Assembly (NCBI GenBank): GCA_947624565.1
Contig: CANQKX010000009.1
Coordinates: 1 to 49,266, forward strand
DNA length: 49,266 nt
Direction: 5' to 3'
Source: an uncultured Bacilli bacterium
Lineage (GTDB): Bacteria > Bacillota_I > Bacilli_A > RF39 > UBA660
A program made the translations under genes and the position numbers. Positions 36,584-46,636 of this stretch are shown piece by piece. Under the pieces are notes generated by a model, which was not told the DNA's origin, ran no database searches, and worked only from the letters and a program-made list of their open reading frames with translations. Numbering within the stretch: the first letter of the stretch is position 1; each line of letters opens with the position of its first letter.

Positions 36584-37810
36584 TTATTTTTTAAATTTTT
36601 CTTTTATTTTTGCAATTAAAGTCAAATATCTTGGTTCTTTATCTTTAAATTTAAATTTCATAAACCATCTTAAATCCTCTGGTACTTCTTTAAATTCATA
36701 ATTTTGTGTAAATTCTTTTTGAATATCTGCATAATAATTATGAAAATTATATTTAATTTTTTTCATTTTTGGTAATTTTTGCATCATTTCTTTTCTTTTT
36801 TCTTTAGTTAATTTAAATCCAAATACATTTGGATCTTTTTTTTCAGCAATTATACCAAGTATAGTTCTATAACATTTTTCACATGAACAACAATTTTCTC
36901 CACCTTTTGATTCCCAGCATACTCTTAAAGGTAATTTTTTAATATCATTACCATCAAAATAATTACATATATTTTTTATTTTTTCTTGTCTGTTCATTTC
37001 AAACGCATCATGTACTACATGACATTTACCAAATTTTAAATTATTATCAATTGTTGGATATGAGGCACATGTATATTTTTCTTTCATATCTTTTGTCAAA
37101 GAAGAAGCAATATAAAGTTTGTTATATTTATGTAAATATGCTAAAGGAGCAAATAAACCTAATATACCAATACCATGTTGAAATTCGTGCCACCATTCTC
37201 CATCAATTTTAGATGATACATATTCAGATAAAACACTATAGTTAATAAATGTTCTAAAATTAGATTTAATAAAACTACATTTTAAATTAAATCTTTTAGC
37301 AGCATTTACATTATTTTCTTTTACTATTTTCCACCCTTTTACATCATCCAAACTTATATCCGATCCCCAAACAGTTAAAAGTTCTGGTTTTTCTTTTATA
37401 TGTAAAAATAAGGTATTATATGCATCTACTCCACCTGAGAATAATGATCCACAATTCAAAGGTTTATATGTATTATTTTCAATATCATCATATTCCAAAT
37501 TTCCTAAAAACTTAAATTCTGGATACATATCAATATAACCTTTTTTAATCATAGGTATATTTTTATAAAAATTTTTATCTATTGAATTAACTTTAATTGT
37601 AATATCATATATCCAACTAATAGGTAAAACATTAACTAGTAATGGTATTATTGCAATACTATCTGGTACATTTTCAACATTTTCCTCAAATTCTACAAAC
37701 ATTTTTTCATTTTGTATTAATAATTCTTCCCATTTTCCACTTATCGTATAATCATATTGTATTTTGTTTTTCTTTTTTAATATATTTGTTACAATTAAAT
37801 AATTATTCAA
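36584..37810 (-). CDS. PP-loop ATP pyrophosphatase-like protein (QueC-related), unknown substrate
   Basis: 408 residues. A PP-loop-type motif SLFSGGVDAYNTLFLH lies near residues 122-137 (the usual SGGxDS has Ala for the last Ser). A C-terminal cysteine cluster CWESKGGENCCSCEKCYRTI resembles the zinc site of QueC. The N-terminal 115 residues are unlike QueC. Such proteins activate a substrate with ATP to adenylate or thiolate it. It lies 37 bp after the HD-domain gene, on the same strand. No other queuosine gene is in the window, so I do not call it QueC. Confidence 0.6.
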   Translation of the reverse strand: MNNYLIVTNILKKKNKIQYDYTISGKWEELLIQNEKMFVEFEENVENVPDSIAIIPLLVNVLPISWIYDITIKVNSIDKNFYKNIPMIKKGYIDMYPEFKFLGNLEYDDIENNTYKPLNCGSLFSGGVDAYNTLFLHIKEKPELLTVWGSDISLDDVKGWKIVKENNVNAAKRFNLKCSFIKSNFRTFINYSVLSEYVSSKIDGEWWHEFQHGIGILGLFAPLAYLHKYNKLYIASSLTKDMKEKYTCASYPTIDNNLKFGKCHVVHDAFEMNRQEKIKNICNYFDGNDIKKLPLRVCWESKGGENCCSCEKCYRTILGIIAEKKDPNVFGFKLTKEKRKEMMQKLPKMKKIKYNFHNYYADIQKEFTQNYEFKEVPEDLRWFMKFKFKDKEPRYLTLIAKIKEKFKK

Positions 37811-37847
37811 ACTAACACCTCAACTTTTTAATAATTATAACATAATA

Positions 37848-38465
37848 TTATTTACCTGCATAATTAATTTTTCTAATTCCAATATATTTTGGAATAGATG
37901 CTACATGACATAACACATTTAAAGATACATATTTATCAACAAATGTTATTAACCATCCTTCTTTGTAATGTGGAAGTTTATAGTTTGTAAAAATTGATAA
38001 AGGAAACATATGTGTAACTATTGAATCTTCAATTTCTTTATTCATGTACTTTTTAAAATATTTTCTAGAATTTCTTAATGCTTCTACAGGATGATATATA
38101 CCATGAGAATATTTAAATTTTGGTTTTTCATTTGTTAAAAATTTTTCTCTATACTTTTTACTTAACATTTCAAGTTCATTCGAATACTGCCATGCCTTTG
38201 TATAAAAATCATGAAGTAAACCTGCAACTGCAACATTATATTTATTAAGATTTAACTTTTTTGCAAGTTTATAAGATTTAAAAGATACTTTTATACTATG
38301 AGTCCATAAACTTTCATTTTCATGATGCAAAAATAATCTTCTTTTTTGAAACTCTTTATTTTTAAGAATATTTTTAACAATTATTAACCATGAATCATAA
38401 TCTTTATCATTAGATATTTTTTCTAATATATCTATATCATCTATACACTTATATCTATATTTCAT
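37848..38465 (-). CDS. HD-domain phosphohydrolase-like protein
   Basis: 205 residues. HD-fold ligands can be seen: His in LWTHSIKVS, HD in VAGLLHDF, a middle His (SHGIYHPVEA) and a late Asp in ITFVDKYVS. Members hydrolyse phosphate esters of nucleotides; the substrate is not clear. It follows priA by 16 bp and precedes the PP-loop gene by 37 bp, suggesting a shared transcript. Confidence 0.7.
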   Translation of the reverse strand: MKYRYKCIDDIDILEKISNDKDYDSWLIIVKNILKNKEFQKRRLFLHHENESLWTHSIKVSFKSYKLAKKLNLNKYNVAVAGLLHDFYTKAWQYSNELEMLSKKYREKFLTNEKPKFKYSHGIYHPVEALRNSRKYFKKYMNKEIEDSIVTHMFPLSIFTNYKLPHYKEGWLITFVDKYVSLNVLCHVASIPKYIGIRKINYAGK

Positions 38466-38481
38466 TTTATATCTCCTTTCA

Positions 38482-40650
38482 TTATAAATTAATTGGATTA
38501 ATATCTACATTCAAACTTATTTTATTATTATCTTCTTCTAATAATACCAAATTATTTAACATTTTTTTTACTTTTTCTTTATTTCTATACTTAATTATTA
38601 TTTGAAAATTATATATATTGTTTATTTTAGAAATATTACTAGTTGAGGGTCCTAAAATAATCATATCTTGTGATGAGTTTGCTTTTATATAATTAAATAT
38701 TTTCTTTGATTCATTTAACGATACATCATATACTTTACTACCTATCTTAATAAGTGCTAAAAAATAATATGGTGGATATTTTAGTTTTTTTCTTATTTTA
38801 ATTTCCTCATTATAAAAACCTACATAATCATGATTTTTAGCATAATTTATACTATAATTATCCTTGTTAAAAGTCTGAATAATTACTTCTCCTAAAATAT
38901 CTGATCTACCAGATCTACCAGAAACTTGACTTATTAAGTCATATGTATGTTCATTACTTCTAAAATCTGGAATATTTAAAAGAGTATCTGCATTTATAAC
39001 ACCAACTAATGAAACAAGAGGAAAATCAAGTCCTTTTGCTATCATTTGAGTACCAACTAAAATATCATACTCATGATTTAAAAATGCATTAATAATCTTT
39101 TCATGAGATCCCTTTTTTGAAGTTGTATCTATATCCATTCTAATTACTCTTACACTATCAAACATTTTTTTAATTTCTTCTTCTACTTTTTCTGTTCCTA
39201 ATCCAAAACTTTTAAGTGAATTACTTTTACATTTAGGACATACATCAACTTTTATTTCACTATAACCACAATAATGACATCTATTCATTTGACTATTTTT
39301 ATGATAAGTTAATGTTATATCACAATTTGGACATTTAATTACTTCTCCACAATTACTACACATTTGATAAGAAGAATAACCTCTTTTATTTAAAAATAGT
39401 ATTATCTGTTCATTTTTATTTAATCTATCTCTAATTTTTTCTATTAATAATTTTGAAAATATACTATTACCATGTTTTATTTCTTCTCTCATATCAACTA
39501 TATTTACAATTGGCATTTTAGCATCATTGGCTCTTTTATTTAATGATACTAATTCATAATATGATTTATCTGCCCTTGCATAAGTTTCAATTGTAGGTGT
39601 AGCACTTGCAAGTACTACTTTTGCATTATGATATTTTCCTCTTTGTATTGCAACGTCAATTGCATTATATCTTGGATTATGATCTTGTTTGTATGATGTA
39701 GATTGTTCTTCATCAACAATTATTATTCCTATATTATCAAATGGAGAAAAAATAGCACTTCTTGCACCAATTACAATTGATACTTCTTTTCTTCTTATTT
39801 TTCTATATTCATCATATTTTTCACTATTAGATAATCCGCTATGAAATACTGATATTTTATTTGAAAAATGTCTTTTAAATCTATTAATAATTTGTGGTGT
39901 TAAACTAATTTCTGGAACTAAAACAATTGCTTGTTTACCATCTTTTATTACATCATTTATTAAATGCATATATATTTCAGTTTTACCACTGCCAGTTACA
40001 CCATTAAGTACAATAACATCTTTTTTACTATTTTTTATCTTCATATATGCTTCTTTTTGATATTCATTTAAAACATTTAAATCTTCTATCTTACAACTAT
40101 TATCAATTCTATATTTTTCTCTTCTTTCTTCAATTATTATATTTTTATCTAATAATGTTCTTAATATATTACTTTCATATTTATTTTTCAAAATAACTTC
40201 ATTTTCAAGTAAATCATTTAGTACCTCTATTTGCTTTTTTGATCTTGAGGTATTAATAAAACTATATGCACTTTCTTTATTTACAAGTTTTATGTATTTT
40301 TCTTCTTTAACATTAATATTTGTTTTACTTGATGCTTTATATGCTTTAGGAAGCATGGCTTGATATATTGATATTAAATTACATACAATATCATCTGACA
40401 TTTTTTTACCCAAATCTAATAATTCCTTAGTTAATATAGGTTTTTCATCTATAATATCAATAATAGGTTTTAATTGATATTCACTATCACTTTTAATATC
40501 TATTATAAAACCTTCTAATTTTTGCTTTCCAAAAGGAACAAGCACTCTCTTACCAATTTCTATTTCATCTTTTAAATTCTCAGGAACTAAATAATCAAAA
40601 GTTTTTTCTTTTTTATTTAATGAAATTTCAACAAGAACACTTATAATCAT
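38482..40650 (-). CDS. priA: Primosomal helicase PriA
   Basis: 722 residues. Restarts stalled replication forks. N-terminal DNA-binding domain (ISVLVEISLNKKEKTFDY, VPFGKQKLEGFI), Walker A GVTGSGKTEIY near 217-227, DEEQ box (IIIVDEEQSTSYKQDHNPRY), a zinc-binding insert with paired CxxC motifs (CSNCGEVIKCPNC; CHYC; CPKC), and QVSGRSGRSD motif VI. Complete in length and motifs. Confidence 0.97.
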   Translation of the reverse strand: MIISVLVEISLNKKEKTFDYLVPENLKDEIEIGKRVLVPFGKQKLEGFIIDIKSDSEYQLKPIIDIIDEKPILTKELLDLGKKMSDDIVCNLISIYQAMLPKAYKASSKTNINVKEEKYIKLVNKESAYSFINTSRSKKQIEVLNDLLENEVILKNKYESNILRTLLDKNIIIEERREKYRIDNSCKIEDLNVLNEYQKEAYMKIKNSKKDVIVLNGVTGSGKTEIYMHLINDVIKDGKQAIVLVPEISLTPQIINRFKRHFSNKISVFHSGLSNSEKYDEYRKIRRKEVSIVIGARSAIFSPFDNIGIIIVDEEQSTSYKQDHNPRYNAIDVAIQRGKYHNAKVVLASATPTIETYARADKSYYELVSLNKRANDAKMPIVNIVDMREEIKHGNSIFSKLLIEKIRDRLNKNEQIILFLNKRGYSSYQMCSNCGEVIKCPNCDITLTYHKNSQMNRCHYCGYSEIKVDVCPKCKSNSLKSFGLGTEKVEEEIKKMFDSVRVIRMDIDTTSKKGSHEKIINAFLNHEYDILVGTQMIAKGLDFPLVSLVGVINADTLLNIPDFRSNEHTYDLISQVSGRSGRSDILGEVIIQTFNKDNYSINYAKNHDYVGFYNEEIKIRKKLKYPPYYFLALIKIGSKVYDVSLNESKKIFNYIKANSSQDMIILGPSTSNISKINNIYNFQIIIKYRNKEKVKKMLNNLVLLEEDNNKISLNVDINPINL

Positions 40651-40718
40651 ATTTACCTCCTAAAGATATTTTAACAAAACATAAAAAATTTATAAATATA
40701 TTTTTATTATTAATATAT

Positions 40719-40746
40719 AAAAATGTAGATTTTAATCTACATTTTT
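40719..40746. terminator. Bidirectional terminator of the repeat-rich surface protein gene
   Basis: Perfect 13-bp arms AAAAATGTAGATT and AATCTACATTTTT with a 2-base gap, directly after the stop at 40749. Runs of A and T on both sides let it act on either strand. Confidence 0.88.
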
Positions 40747-40748
40747 AA

Positions 40749-42947
40749 TTAATCTATTCTAACTTTTCTAGTTTTGTTTGCATATACCCAGTCTCCACCA
40801 GGATTCTTATCAAACCATTTACTTTCAGTTCTAGTTGTTGTTCTTCTATATTTGTATCTATATAATTTTCTTGTTTGAACATCATAAGTATATTCACCAA
40901 GTTCTTCTTTACTTGATACCCATCTACCTAAATCAACATAACTTGTTTTTGTTGATTTTTTATATTCTCCAGTATATGTATATCCACTTGGTGATACAAT
41001 TGAATCTGTCCATATTGTATCTTCTATATATTTTTCTGGATTATTATACTTATACTTATATTGTTTTTTAGTTTTAACATTATATGTATATTCTAATAAT
41101 TCTCCTTCACTAGTTACCCATTTATTGAAATCTTTAAACTTAGTCGTAGTAGTTGTTGTATACTCACCAGTATATGTATATCCACTTGGTGATGTTTTTG
41201 AATCTGTCCATACTGTATCTTCTATATATTTTTCTGGATTATTGTATTTATACTTATATTGTTTTCTTGTTACTACATTATATGTATATTCACCTAATTT
41301 TTCATAACTAGTTACCCATTTACCTAAATTTTCATATTTATATGTTACTAACTTTCTTGTTGCATTAGCATATGTATATCCACTTGGTGATGTTTTTGAG
41401 TTTGTCCATATTGTATCAATTACTGTTTTAGATGGTTCATTTACTCTGTATTTATATTCAGTTTTAACTACTGTATAACCACTATTTAAGTAACTAGATG
41501 GATCAGAAACTACTTTTTCTTCTGTACTAGTTGAATATGTTCTATACATATATCTATATTCTTTAATAATAGATCTTTCATATACATCATAATAATTTAC
41601 TCTAACAGTTGCTTTACCATTACATGCTGATGTACAAGTTTCTTCTCTTGAATATAAGAAATCATATCTTCTTGTATCAGTTGTTGTTGGAACATTTCCT
41701 GTTATTGCATATGAACTATATTTTAATTTCCAATCTCCATATGCTTCTCTTTCTTCATATGCATTAGACCATTCTTTTACTCCAGGAGTATTTGCTGGTT
41801 TTGATGTTCTCCATGTTGAATCTTTTACATAAGAACTCCATGTACCAGTAGTTTTTCTAACTGTATATCTTGTATCTGTTAATATTACTGAAGATGAAGT
41901 ATTGTATTTAGTTGTTGTCCAATTTATATCTTTCCAATTATCTTTATATTCATATTTTTCATGTTTATATTGTGTTGTTTCTTCAGAATATTTTCTTTGA
42001 CCTGTATATAATGTTCTTTCTGCATATAATTTTAATTTATCTGTTTGTTGTTTTACTTCTTCTGTCCAATCTGTATCTATTGTCCAGTTATCTTTATAAG
42101 CATATTTTACATGTTTATATTTATTTGTTGTTTCAGTATATTTCTTTTGACCTGTATATAATGTTCTTTCATCAGCTAACTTAACTCTATCTGTTAGTTG
42201 TTTTACTTCTTCTGTCCAGTCTGTATCATATGTCCAATTATCTTTATAAGCATATTTTATATGTTTATACATATCAGTACCAGAAGAAACTTTCTTTTTA
42301 CCAGTATATTCAGTTTTAGTATCTACTAATTTTACATCATCTGATTCTTTTTCTTTATTTGCTTGATAATTACCTGTTACCCAATCAGTATCAGTAATTG
42401 TTCTAGTATATAAATATTGTAATTTATATTTACCATTATCTGTATTACTATTATTAGGAGTTTCAATTGTTACATTACCATTTTCATCAGTTGAAACCTT
42501 TCCTTCACATGAACAATTACATTCTTTACTATCATTACAATAGTTGTAGCATCCAAGTGGTTCTACAATATAATTATCGTCTTTTCCACATGATAAATGT
42601 ACTTCAAGTTCATATTCAGTTTCTTTTTTAGTAACTTGTACATATGATTTTTTTAAGTTACATTCTTTTCCATCTTTATCTAAGAATGGTAATATCAACT
42701 TTTTATCAAGCATTTCTTGTAAAGTTAATTTTTTAGAATCTCCTACCTTTTCAGGCATTCTTTCTTTTGTAAAATATTTTTCAGCAGCATCTTTCATAGT
42801 TTGTACGTTATTATTAAATACTGCATCATAAAATGGTGTTAAATTAGGCATAGGAAATAATAAAGTTATTAAAAATACAAATAATAATATTAAAAATACT
42901 TTTATAACAATATCTCTTATAAATCCTGATTTATTACTTTTTTCCAT
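40749..42947 (-). CDS. Membrane-anchored surface protein with two families of aromatic-rich tandem repeats
   Basis: 732 residues. N-terminal anchor helix (about 10-30) after MEKSNKSG, a pilin-like head (AVFNNNVQTMKDAAEKYF; LTLQEMLDKKLILPFLDKDG), then a Cys-rich knot (CYNYCNDSKECNCSCEG). Repeat family A follows, with units of 50 residues (YTGQKKYTETTNKYKH then AYKDNWTIDTDWTEEVKQ), two full and one partial. A linker precedes repeat family B, three units of 66-68 residues (YNNPEKYIEDTVWTDSKTSP then SGYTYTGEY and KWVTS...EYTYNV). Tyr, Thr, Lys and Trp dominate, as in extended beta-rich stalks. No LPxTG motif. Function unknown; surface or adhesion role inferred. Confidence 0.75.
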   Translation of the reverse strand: MEKSNKSGFIRDIVIKVFLILLFVFLITLLFPMPNLTPFYDAVFNNNVQTMKDAAEKYFTKERMPEKVGDSKKLTLQEMLDKKLILPFLDKDGKECNLKKSYVQVTKKETEYELEVHLSCGKDDNYIVEPLGCYNYCNDSKECNCSCEGKVSTDENGNVTIETPNNSNTDNGKYKLQYLYTRTITDTDWVTGNYQANKEKESDDVKLVDTKTEYTGKKKVSSGTDMYKHIKYAYKDNWTYDTDWTEEVKQLTDRVKLADERTLYTGQKKYTETTNKYKHVKYAYKDNWTIDTDWTEEVKQQTDKLKLYAERTLYTGQRKYSEETTQYKHEKYEYKDNWKDINWTTTKYNTSSSVILTDTRYTVRKTTGTWSSYVKDSTWRTSKPANTPGVKEWSNAYEEREAYGDWKLKYSSYAITGNVPTTTDTRRYDFLYSREETCTSACNGKATVRVNYYDVYERSIIKEYRYMYRTYSTSTEEKVVSDPSSYLNSGYTVVKTEYKYRVNEPSKTVIDTIWTNSKTSPSGYTYANATRKLVTYKYENLGKWVTSYEKLGEYTYNVVTRKQYKYKYNNPEKYIEDTVWTDSKTSPSGYTYTGEYTTTTTTKFKDFNKWVTSEGELLEYTYNVKTKKQYKYKYNNPEKYIEDTIWTDSIVSPSGYTYTGEYKKSTKTSYVDLGRWVSSKEELGEYTYDVQTRKLYRYKYRRTTTRTESKWFDKNPGGDWVYANKTRKVRID

Positions 42948-42980
42948 ATATTAATCCCCCTTCAAAATAGATCGTGCATT

Positions 42981-43009
42981 ATAATAGCACAACAATCAAT
43001 ATTTGTCAA
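42981..43009 (-). promoter_or_regulatory. Promoter of the repeat-rich surface protein
   Basis: Minus strand: -35 TTGACA (43004-43009), 17-bp spacer, -10 TATTAT (42981-42986); an overlapping TATAAT lies 3 bp on. GAAGGGGGAT follows as ribosome site. Confidence 0.8.
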
Positions 43010-43102
43010 ATAAAATATGTCGACAATTTTTATTTTTTCCTGATATATACATATACTTTGTAATATTTAAAGTCATATACTATATTAGAAAGAAGGGATT
43101 AA

Positions 43103-44320
43103 ATGGATAATAAATTTCCCGTAATTGAAAAAAAATGTTATCTTATTGGACCAACAGGACCAACAGGTCCTAAAGGTGATTTAGCGGAGGCAGAAAGAAT
43201 ATCTTTAGGTAAAGTTAGTACAGTTGATTCAGAAAATGAAGCGCAAATTATAGATAATAAATCTGGATTAACTCATATTTTAGATTTTATGATTCCAAGA
43301 GGACCTAAAGGTGATGCTGGCTCTAGTGTAACAATATTAGGTTCATATAGTTCATTAGATCAATTAAAACAAAATCATCCTATAGGAAAAGTTGGAGATT
43401 CATATCTTGTTGAAGATAATTTATATGTATGGGATGAAAATACTAATAATTGGAATGATGTAGGAATAATAAAGGGACCTAAAGGCGATACTGGACCTCA
43501 AGGACCTATTGGACCTAAGGGTGAGCAAGGCATTCAAGGTCCTAGGGGTGAACAAGGTATACATGGTATTCAGGGCGATATTGGACCTAAAGGGGATACT
43601 GGGCCTCAAGGGCCTGTAGGACCTAAAGGTGAACAAGGTATTCAAGGTCCTAGGGGTGAACAAGGTATACATGGTATTCAAGGTGATATTGGACCTAAAG
43701 GCGATACTGGACCTCAAGGACCTATTGGACCTAAAGGTGAACAAGGTATTCAAGGACCAATGGGATTAAAAGGTGAACAAGGTATTCAAGGACCACAAGG
43801 GCCAACAGGACCAACTGGACCTACTGGACCATTGTTAGTTCCAACTACAGTTTTTATAAAATTTAATAATGATACATCAATTGATGAAGAAGTTAAATCT
43901 TTAGAAAGAATTCCACTTGACGTTAAAATTGGTGATGATACATCACAATTTATACTAAATGAAGAAGATAAAACTATTACATTTGTAAATAGTGGTATGT
44001 ATTATATAGATTTTATAGTTCAAGCACATCCAGTAAATGGTACTACATTTAATGATGACCATGATATGATTGCAATTGGATTTAAAAAAACTGATGAACC
44101 AACTGTATATGCAGGAGGTAGTGTATGGTGTCTAACATCAACACCTGTTAATATTATTGGAAAAGGTATTGTAAACTTACCATATGAAAATGAAGTATTT
44201 GAATTAGTAAATTTAGGTAAATATCCTATTTATTTAAATAGTCCAAATAGATCATATATGTATACTTATTCATCTTTTATAAATCCAGTAGTTAGTTTAT
44301 CTATTCAAAAAATAAAATAA
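43103..44320 (+). CDS. Collagen-like surface protein
   Basis: 405 residues, the only convincing plus-strand gene. Short Gly-X-Y stretches at 16-26 ([11 protein letters not shown]) and 67-73 flank a small domain; a second one at 74-124 ([31 protein letters not shown]) is of the type found in phage tail fibres. The main collagen stretch is 125-243, built of 12-triplet units of 36 residues: two full copies and a partial. A C-terminal domain of about 160 residues (VFIKFNNDT...[12 protein letters not shown]) looks like the jelly-roll trimerisation heads of BclA-like proteins. No signal peptide is seen. AGAAGGGATTAA precedes the start. Confidence 0.9.
   Translation: MDNKFPVIEKKCYLIGPTGPTGPKGDLAEAERISLGKVSTVDSENEAQIIDNKSGLTHILDFMIPRGPKGDAGSSVTILGSYSSLDQLKQNHPIGKVGDSYLVEDNLYVWDENTNNWNDVGIIKGPKGDTGPQGPIGPKGEQGIQGPRGEQGIHGIQGDIGPKGDTGPQGPVGPKGEQGIQGPRGEQGIHGIQGDIGPKGDTGPQGPIGPKGEQGIQGPMGLKGEQGIQGPQGPTGPTGPTGPLLVPTTVFIKFNNDTSIDEEVKSLERIPLDVKIGDDTSQFILNEEDKTITFVNSGMYYIDFIVQAHPVNGTTFNDDHDMIAIGFKKTDEPTVYAGGSVWCLTSTPVNIIGKGIVNLPYENEVFELVNLGKYPIYLNSPNRSYMYTYSSFINPVVSLSIQKIK
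43475..43750 (+). repeat. 108-bp tandem repeat encoding Gly-X-Y units
   Basis: Two full copies (43475-43582, 43583-43690) and a partial third. Each encodes 12 Gly-X-Y triplets beginning [11 protein letters not shown]. Copies differ mainly at silent positions, so the protein sequence is more conserved than the DNA. Confidence 0.88.
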
Positions 44321-44346
44321 AAAATATAGAAAGTTCTATATTTTTT
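44319..44346. terminator. Bidirectional terminator between convergent genes
   Basis: AAAAAATATAGAA and TTCTATATTTTTT with AG between. It lies between the collagen-like gene (+) and the lysozyme gene (-) and overlaps the last codon of the first and the stop of the second. Confidence 0.88.
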
Positions 44347-45547
44347 AATTATATAATATATCTATATCTACATTACCATATATTCCATCAACTTTACCAT
44401 CACTACATAATTGCCACATTTTATAATCTTTACTATAATTTGTTTGACTTGTATAATGAGCAAGCCATATATCATAATCTGTATCAAACCAAATATTTTC
44501 TAAATATGTTTTACTACTATAAAGCATACCTTTATATCCACTTTTTTCAACAACTTTAAAAAAATCTTCTGCCATATTAGTAAGTCCAAAGAAACTTAAA
44601 TGATATTTATTAAAACTACTCCATTCTTCCCAATCAAAAGCAATTGGTAAATCAATATCGTATCCTTTTATTTGTTTTAATACCCATCTTGCGTCTTTTT
44701 GAGCTTTTTTAGATGAATCTGCATATGAATAAAAATAAACTCCTACTGGAATATTCGCCTTATTAGCGCCCTTTATATTTTGTTTAAATTTTTCATCCAA
44801 AACATATTCTCCATCTTTCCCTTTTGAATAACCAACTCTTATCATTATAAATTCTACACCAGATTCTTTTAATTTATCAAAATCAACATCACCTTGCCAC
44901 TCAGATATATCAATACCTATCTTATTATTTTGTGTTTTATAATTACTAATAACATCATTAAAATATGTATGACTTTGAGTTGTACTTTGATTTGATGATG
45001 AAGTAGAAGATGGTTCATAAACTGATAAAGTAAAATTAACTTCCTTAATATTTCCACTGCTATCTTCTGCTTTAAATACTAAAGGATAATCACCTACTAC
45101 ACTTAAATCATAATTACCCTCAATATAACAATTTGGATTGCTATCATAATTATCTCCACATAATATTGCCTCAGTTAAATCTATATTACTATCTTTTCTA
45201 ACACTATAAGTATTACTAAGCCATACTAATGGTTTTACTGTATCTACTATTTGTATATCATAATTATATTTTAATTTTATGTTATCATCATTTATAAAAT
45301 CAAACTCTATATTTTTAACACCTAACTTAGTTGTGTCAATTTTATAATCATCTACTATTTTACCATTAATACTAGTAATATAATCTGATACTTTAATATC
45401 ACTATTAAATTCTGCAGTCATATCATCTTTTAAAGTTACTTCTATTTTTGCAGTCTTAATTCTAATATAATTGTATAGTGGTATGCTTATACAAATAACT
45501 AAAATAATTATTAAAACTATTAATATAATTTTATATTTTTTCTTCAT
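44345..45547 (-). CDS. Membrane-anchored GH25 lysozyme
   Basis: 400 residues. N-terminal signal or anchor helix (6-27), two beta-rich modules (about 32-100 and 101-177; the second has the bacterial Ig-like VVGDYPLVFKAEDSSGNIKE), a Ser/Thr/Gln linker (178-195), and a GH25 muramidase domain (210-400). Catalytic-site landmarks are Asp213 (GIDISEWQG) and Asp305/Glu307 (AFDWEEW). Cleaves peptidoglycan glycan strands; probably acts in wall turnover from the outer membrane face. AGGAGA ribosome site. Confidence 0.92.
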   Translation of the reverse strand: MKKKYKIILIVLIIILVICISIPLYNYIRIKTAKIEVTLKDDMTAEFNSDIKVSDYITSINGKIVDDYKIDTTKLGVKNIEFDFINDDNIKLKYNYDIQIVDTVKPLVWLSNTYSVRKDSNIDLTEAILCGDNYDSNPNCYIEGNYDLSVVGDYPLVFKAEDSSGNIKEVNFTLSVYEPSSTSSSNQSTTQSHTYFNDVISNYKTQNNKIGIDISEWQGDVDFDKLKESGVEFIMIRVGYSKGKDGEYVLDEKFKQNIKGANKANIPVGVYFYSYADSSKKAQKDARWVLKQIKGYDIDLPIAFDWEEWSSFNKYHLSFFGLTNMAEDFFKVVEKSGYKGMLYSSKTYLENIWFDTDYDIWLAHYTSQTNYSKDYKMWQLCSDGKVDGIYGNVDIDILYN

Positions 45548-45685
45548 AAATTTCTCCTAATATTTTACATACATATTCTACCACATATTTATATATTTTA
45601 AAACTCGAAGATAAAACATTTCTTAATAAATTTTATATTAGTTTAAATAGTTTACCTAATGGTAATTTAAGCATTAAAAATATTA

Positions 45686-46525
45686 CTATTTTATTAATGA
45701 TTTAAATAAATCTTCATAAATTTTATTAGCATCTATCTTTTTTATAAATGTTATTTTGTGTCTACCTTGAGTAAAGGTAAATGTATTATCTTCATTAATA
45801 ATTGGACAACTTATTTCCATTGTTTGAAACCATTTATTATTTATCATATACGCGATAGCACCAATATCCCAAATAGGATATCTTTTATGCGGACCCCAAA
45901 ATCGATTATAAAATTTATCACATAAGTAATCACACAATTCATTTTTACCACCAATTTCTGCATGAAGTTCATAAATTGATGTCATTAAATTAGATGTTAT
46001 TGGAGAACATGGAACAACTGTTAATTTTACTTTTGAATAAAAAACTGTTTTTACTGCTTCAACATCTTGTCTGAAATTAAAATCTTTATTATCTCCAAAT
46101 AGAAAATTTGTTCCACCCCAAATCACTTCAATTTTATTAATTATTTTTGGCTCCTTTATTATAGCTAGTGCAATATTTGTTAAACATCCTATCGCAACTA
46201 TATATATTTTATCATTTTCCATTGCTAATTCAATTATTTTATCTACTGCATCACTAGTATTTAAATAACCATTAGATAAGTAATCTCTACTACCTTTATA
46301 AATTAGACTTTTATCAGATATATTAAGATATTTAAATATTTTACATGTTTCATCATAACTATCATCTATTGAATCAAATACACTTTTTTTATAACCACTA
46401 TGTTTAAATGGAGCAATTGTTATTGCTTTAATATCAAATATATCTTTATTTTTTAATAAATATGATATTGCAAATAAATCATCTGCCTCATTAAATGTAT
46501 CTGTGTCCAAAATTATTTTTTTCAT
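45686..46525 (-). CDS. Inosine-uridine preferring nucleoside hydrolase
   Basis: 279 residues. Calcium-binding signature DTDTFNEADD at residues 7-16, and YIVAIGCLTNIALAI, FNFRQDVEAVK and the late DIGAIAY (Asp ligand) are in place. Hydrolyses nucleosides to base and ribose; released nicotinamide riboside or purines may be salvaged, but the exact substrate is unknown. Single-gene unit with its own promoter. Confidence 0.9.
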   Translation of the reverse strand: MKKIILDTDTFNEADDLFAISYLLKNKDIFDIKAITIAPFKHSGYKKSVFDSIDDSYDETCKIFKYLNISDKSLIYKGSRDYLSNGYLNTSDAVDKIIELAMENDKIYIVAIGCLTNIALAIIKEPKIINKIEVIWGGTNFLFGDNKDFNFRQDVEAVKTVFYSKVKLTVVPCSPITSNLMTSIYELHAEIGGKNELCDYLCDKFYNRFWGPHKRYPIWDIGAIAYMINNKWFQTMEISCPIINEDNTFTFTQGRHKITFIKKIDANKIYEDLFKSLIK

Positions 46526-46556
46526 AAAAATACTCCATCCTATTATGCATATTACT

Positions 46557-46586
46557 AGTATACAAATATTTTTTCTAAATTGACAA
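46557..46586 (-). promoter_or_regulatory. Promoter of the nucleoside hydrolase, with overlapping palindrome
   Basis: Minus strand: -35 TTGTCA (46581-46586), 18-bp spacer, -10 TATACT (46557-46562). A palindrome AAATTGA, 8 bp, TCAATTT (46577-46598) covers the -35 box and could be an operator. Confidence 0.6.
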
Positions 46587-46636
46587 ATATATCAATTTAA
46601 ACCTAAAAATATTGTATCATATTTTCAAACATTTTA

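Noticed and set aside
36584-37810. Calling the PP-loop gene queC
   Set aside because: The motif ends in Ala, the N-terminus differs, and no queD, queE or queF is nearby.
41912-42184. Hydrophobic plus-strand frames inside the repeat protein gene
   Set aside because: Shadows of the Tyr/Lys-rich repeats on the other strand; no ribosome sites.
43421-43753. Open frame on the minus strand across the collagen repeats
   Set aside because: It is the complement of the Gly-X-Y repeats, has no ribosome site, and its sequence merely mirrors the repeat.
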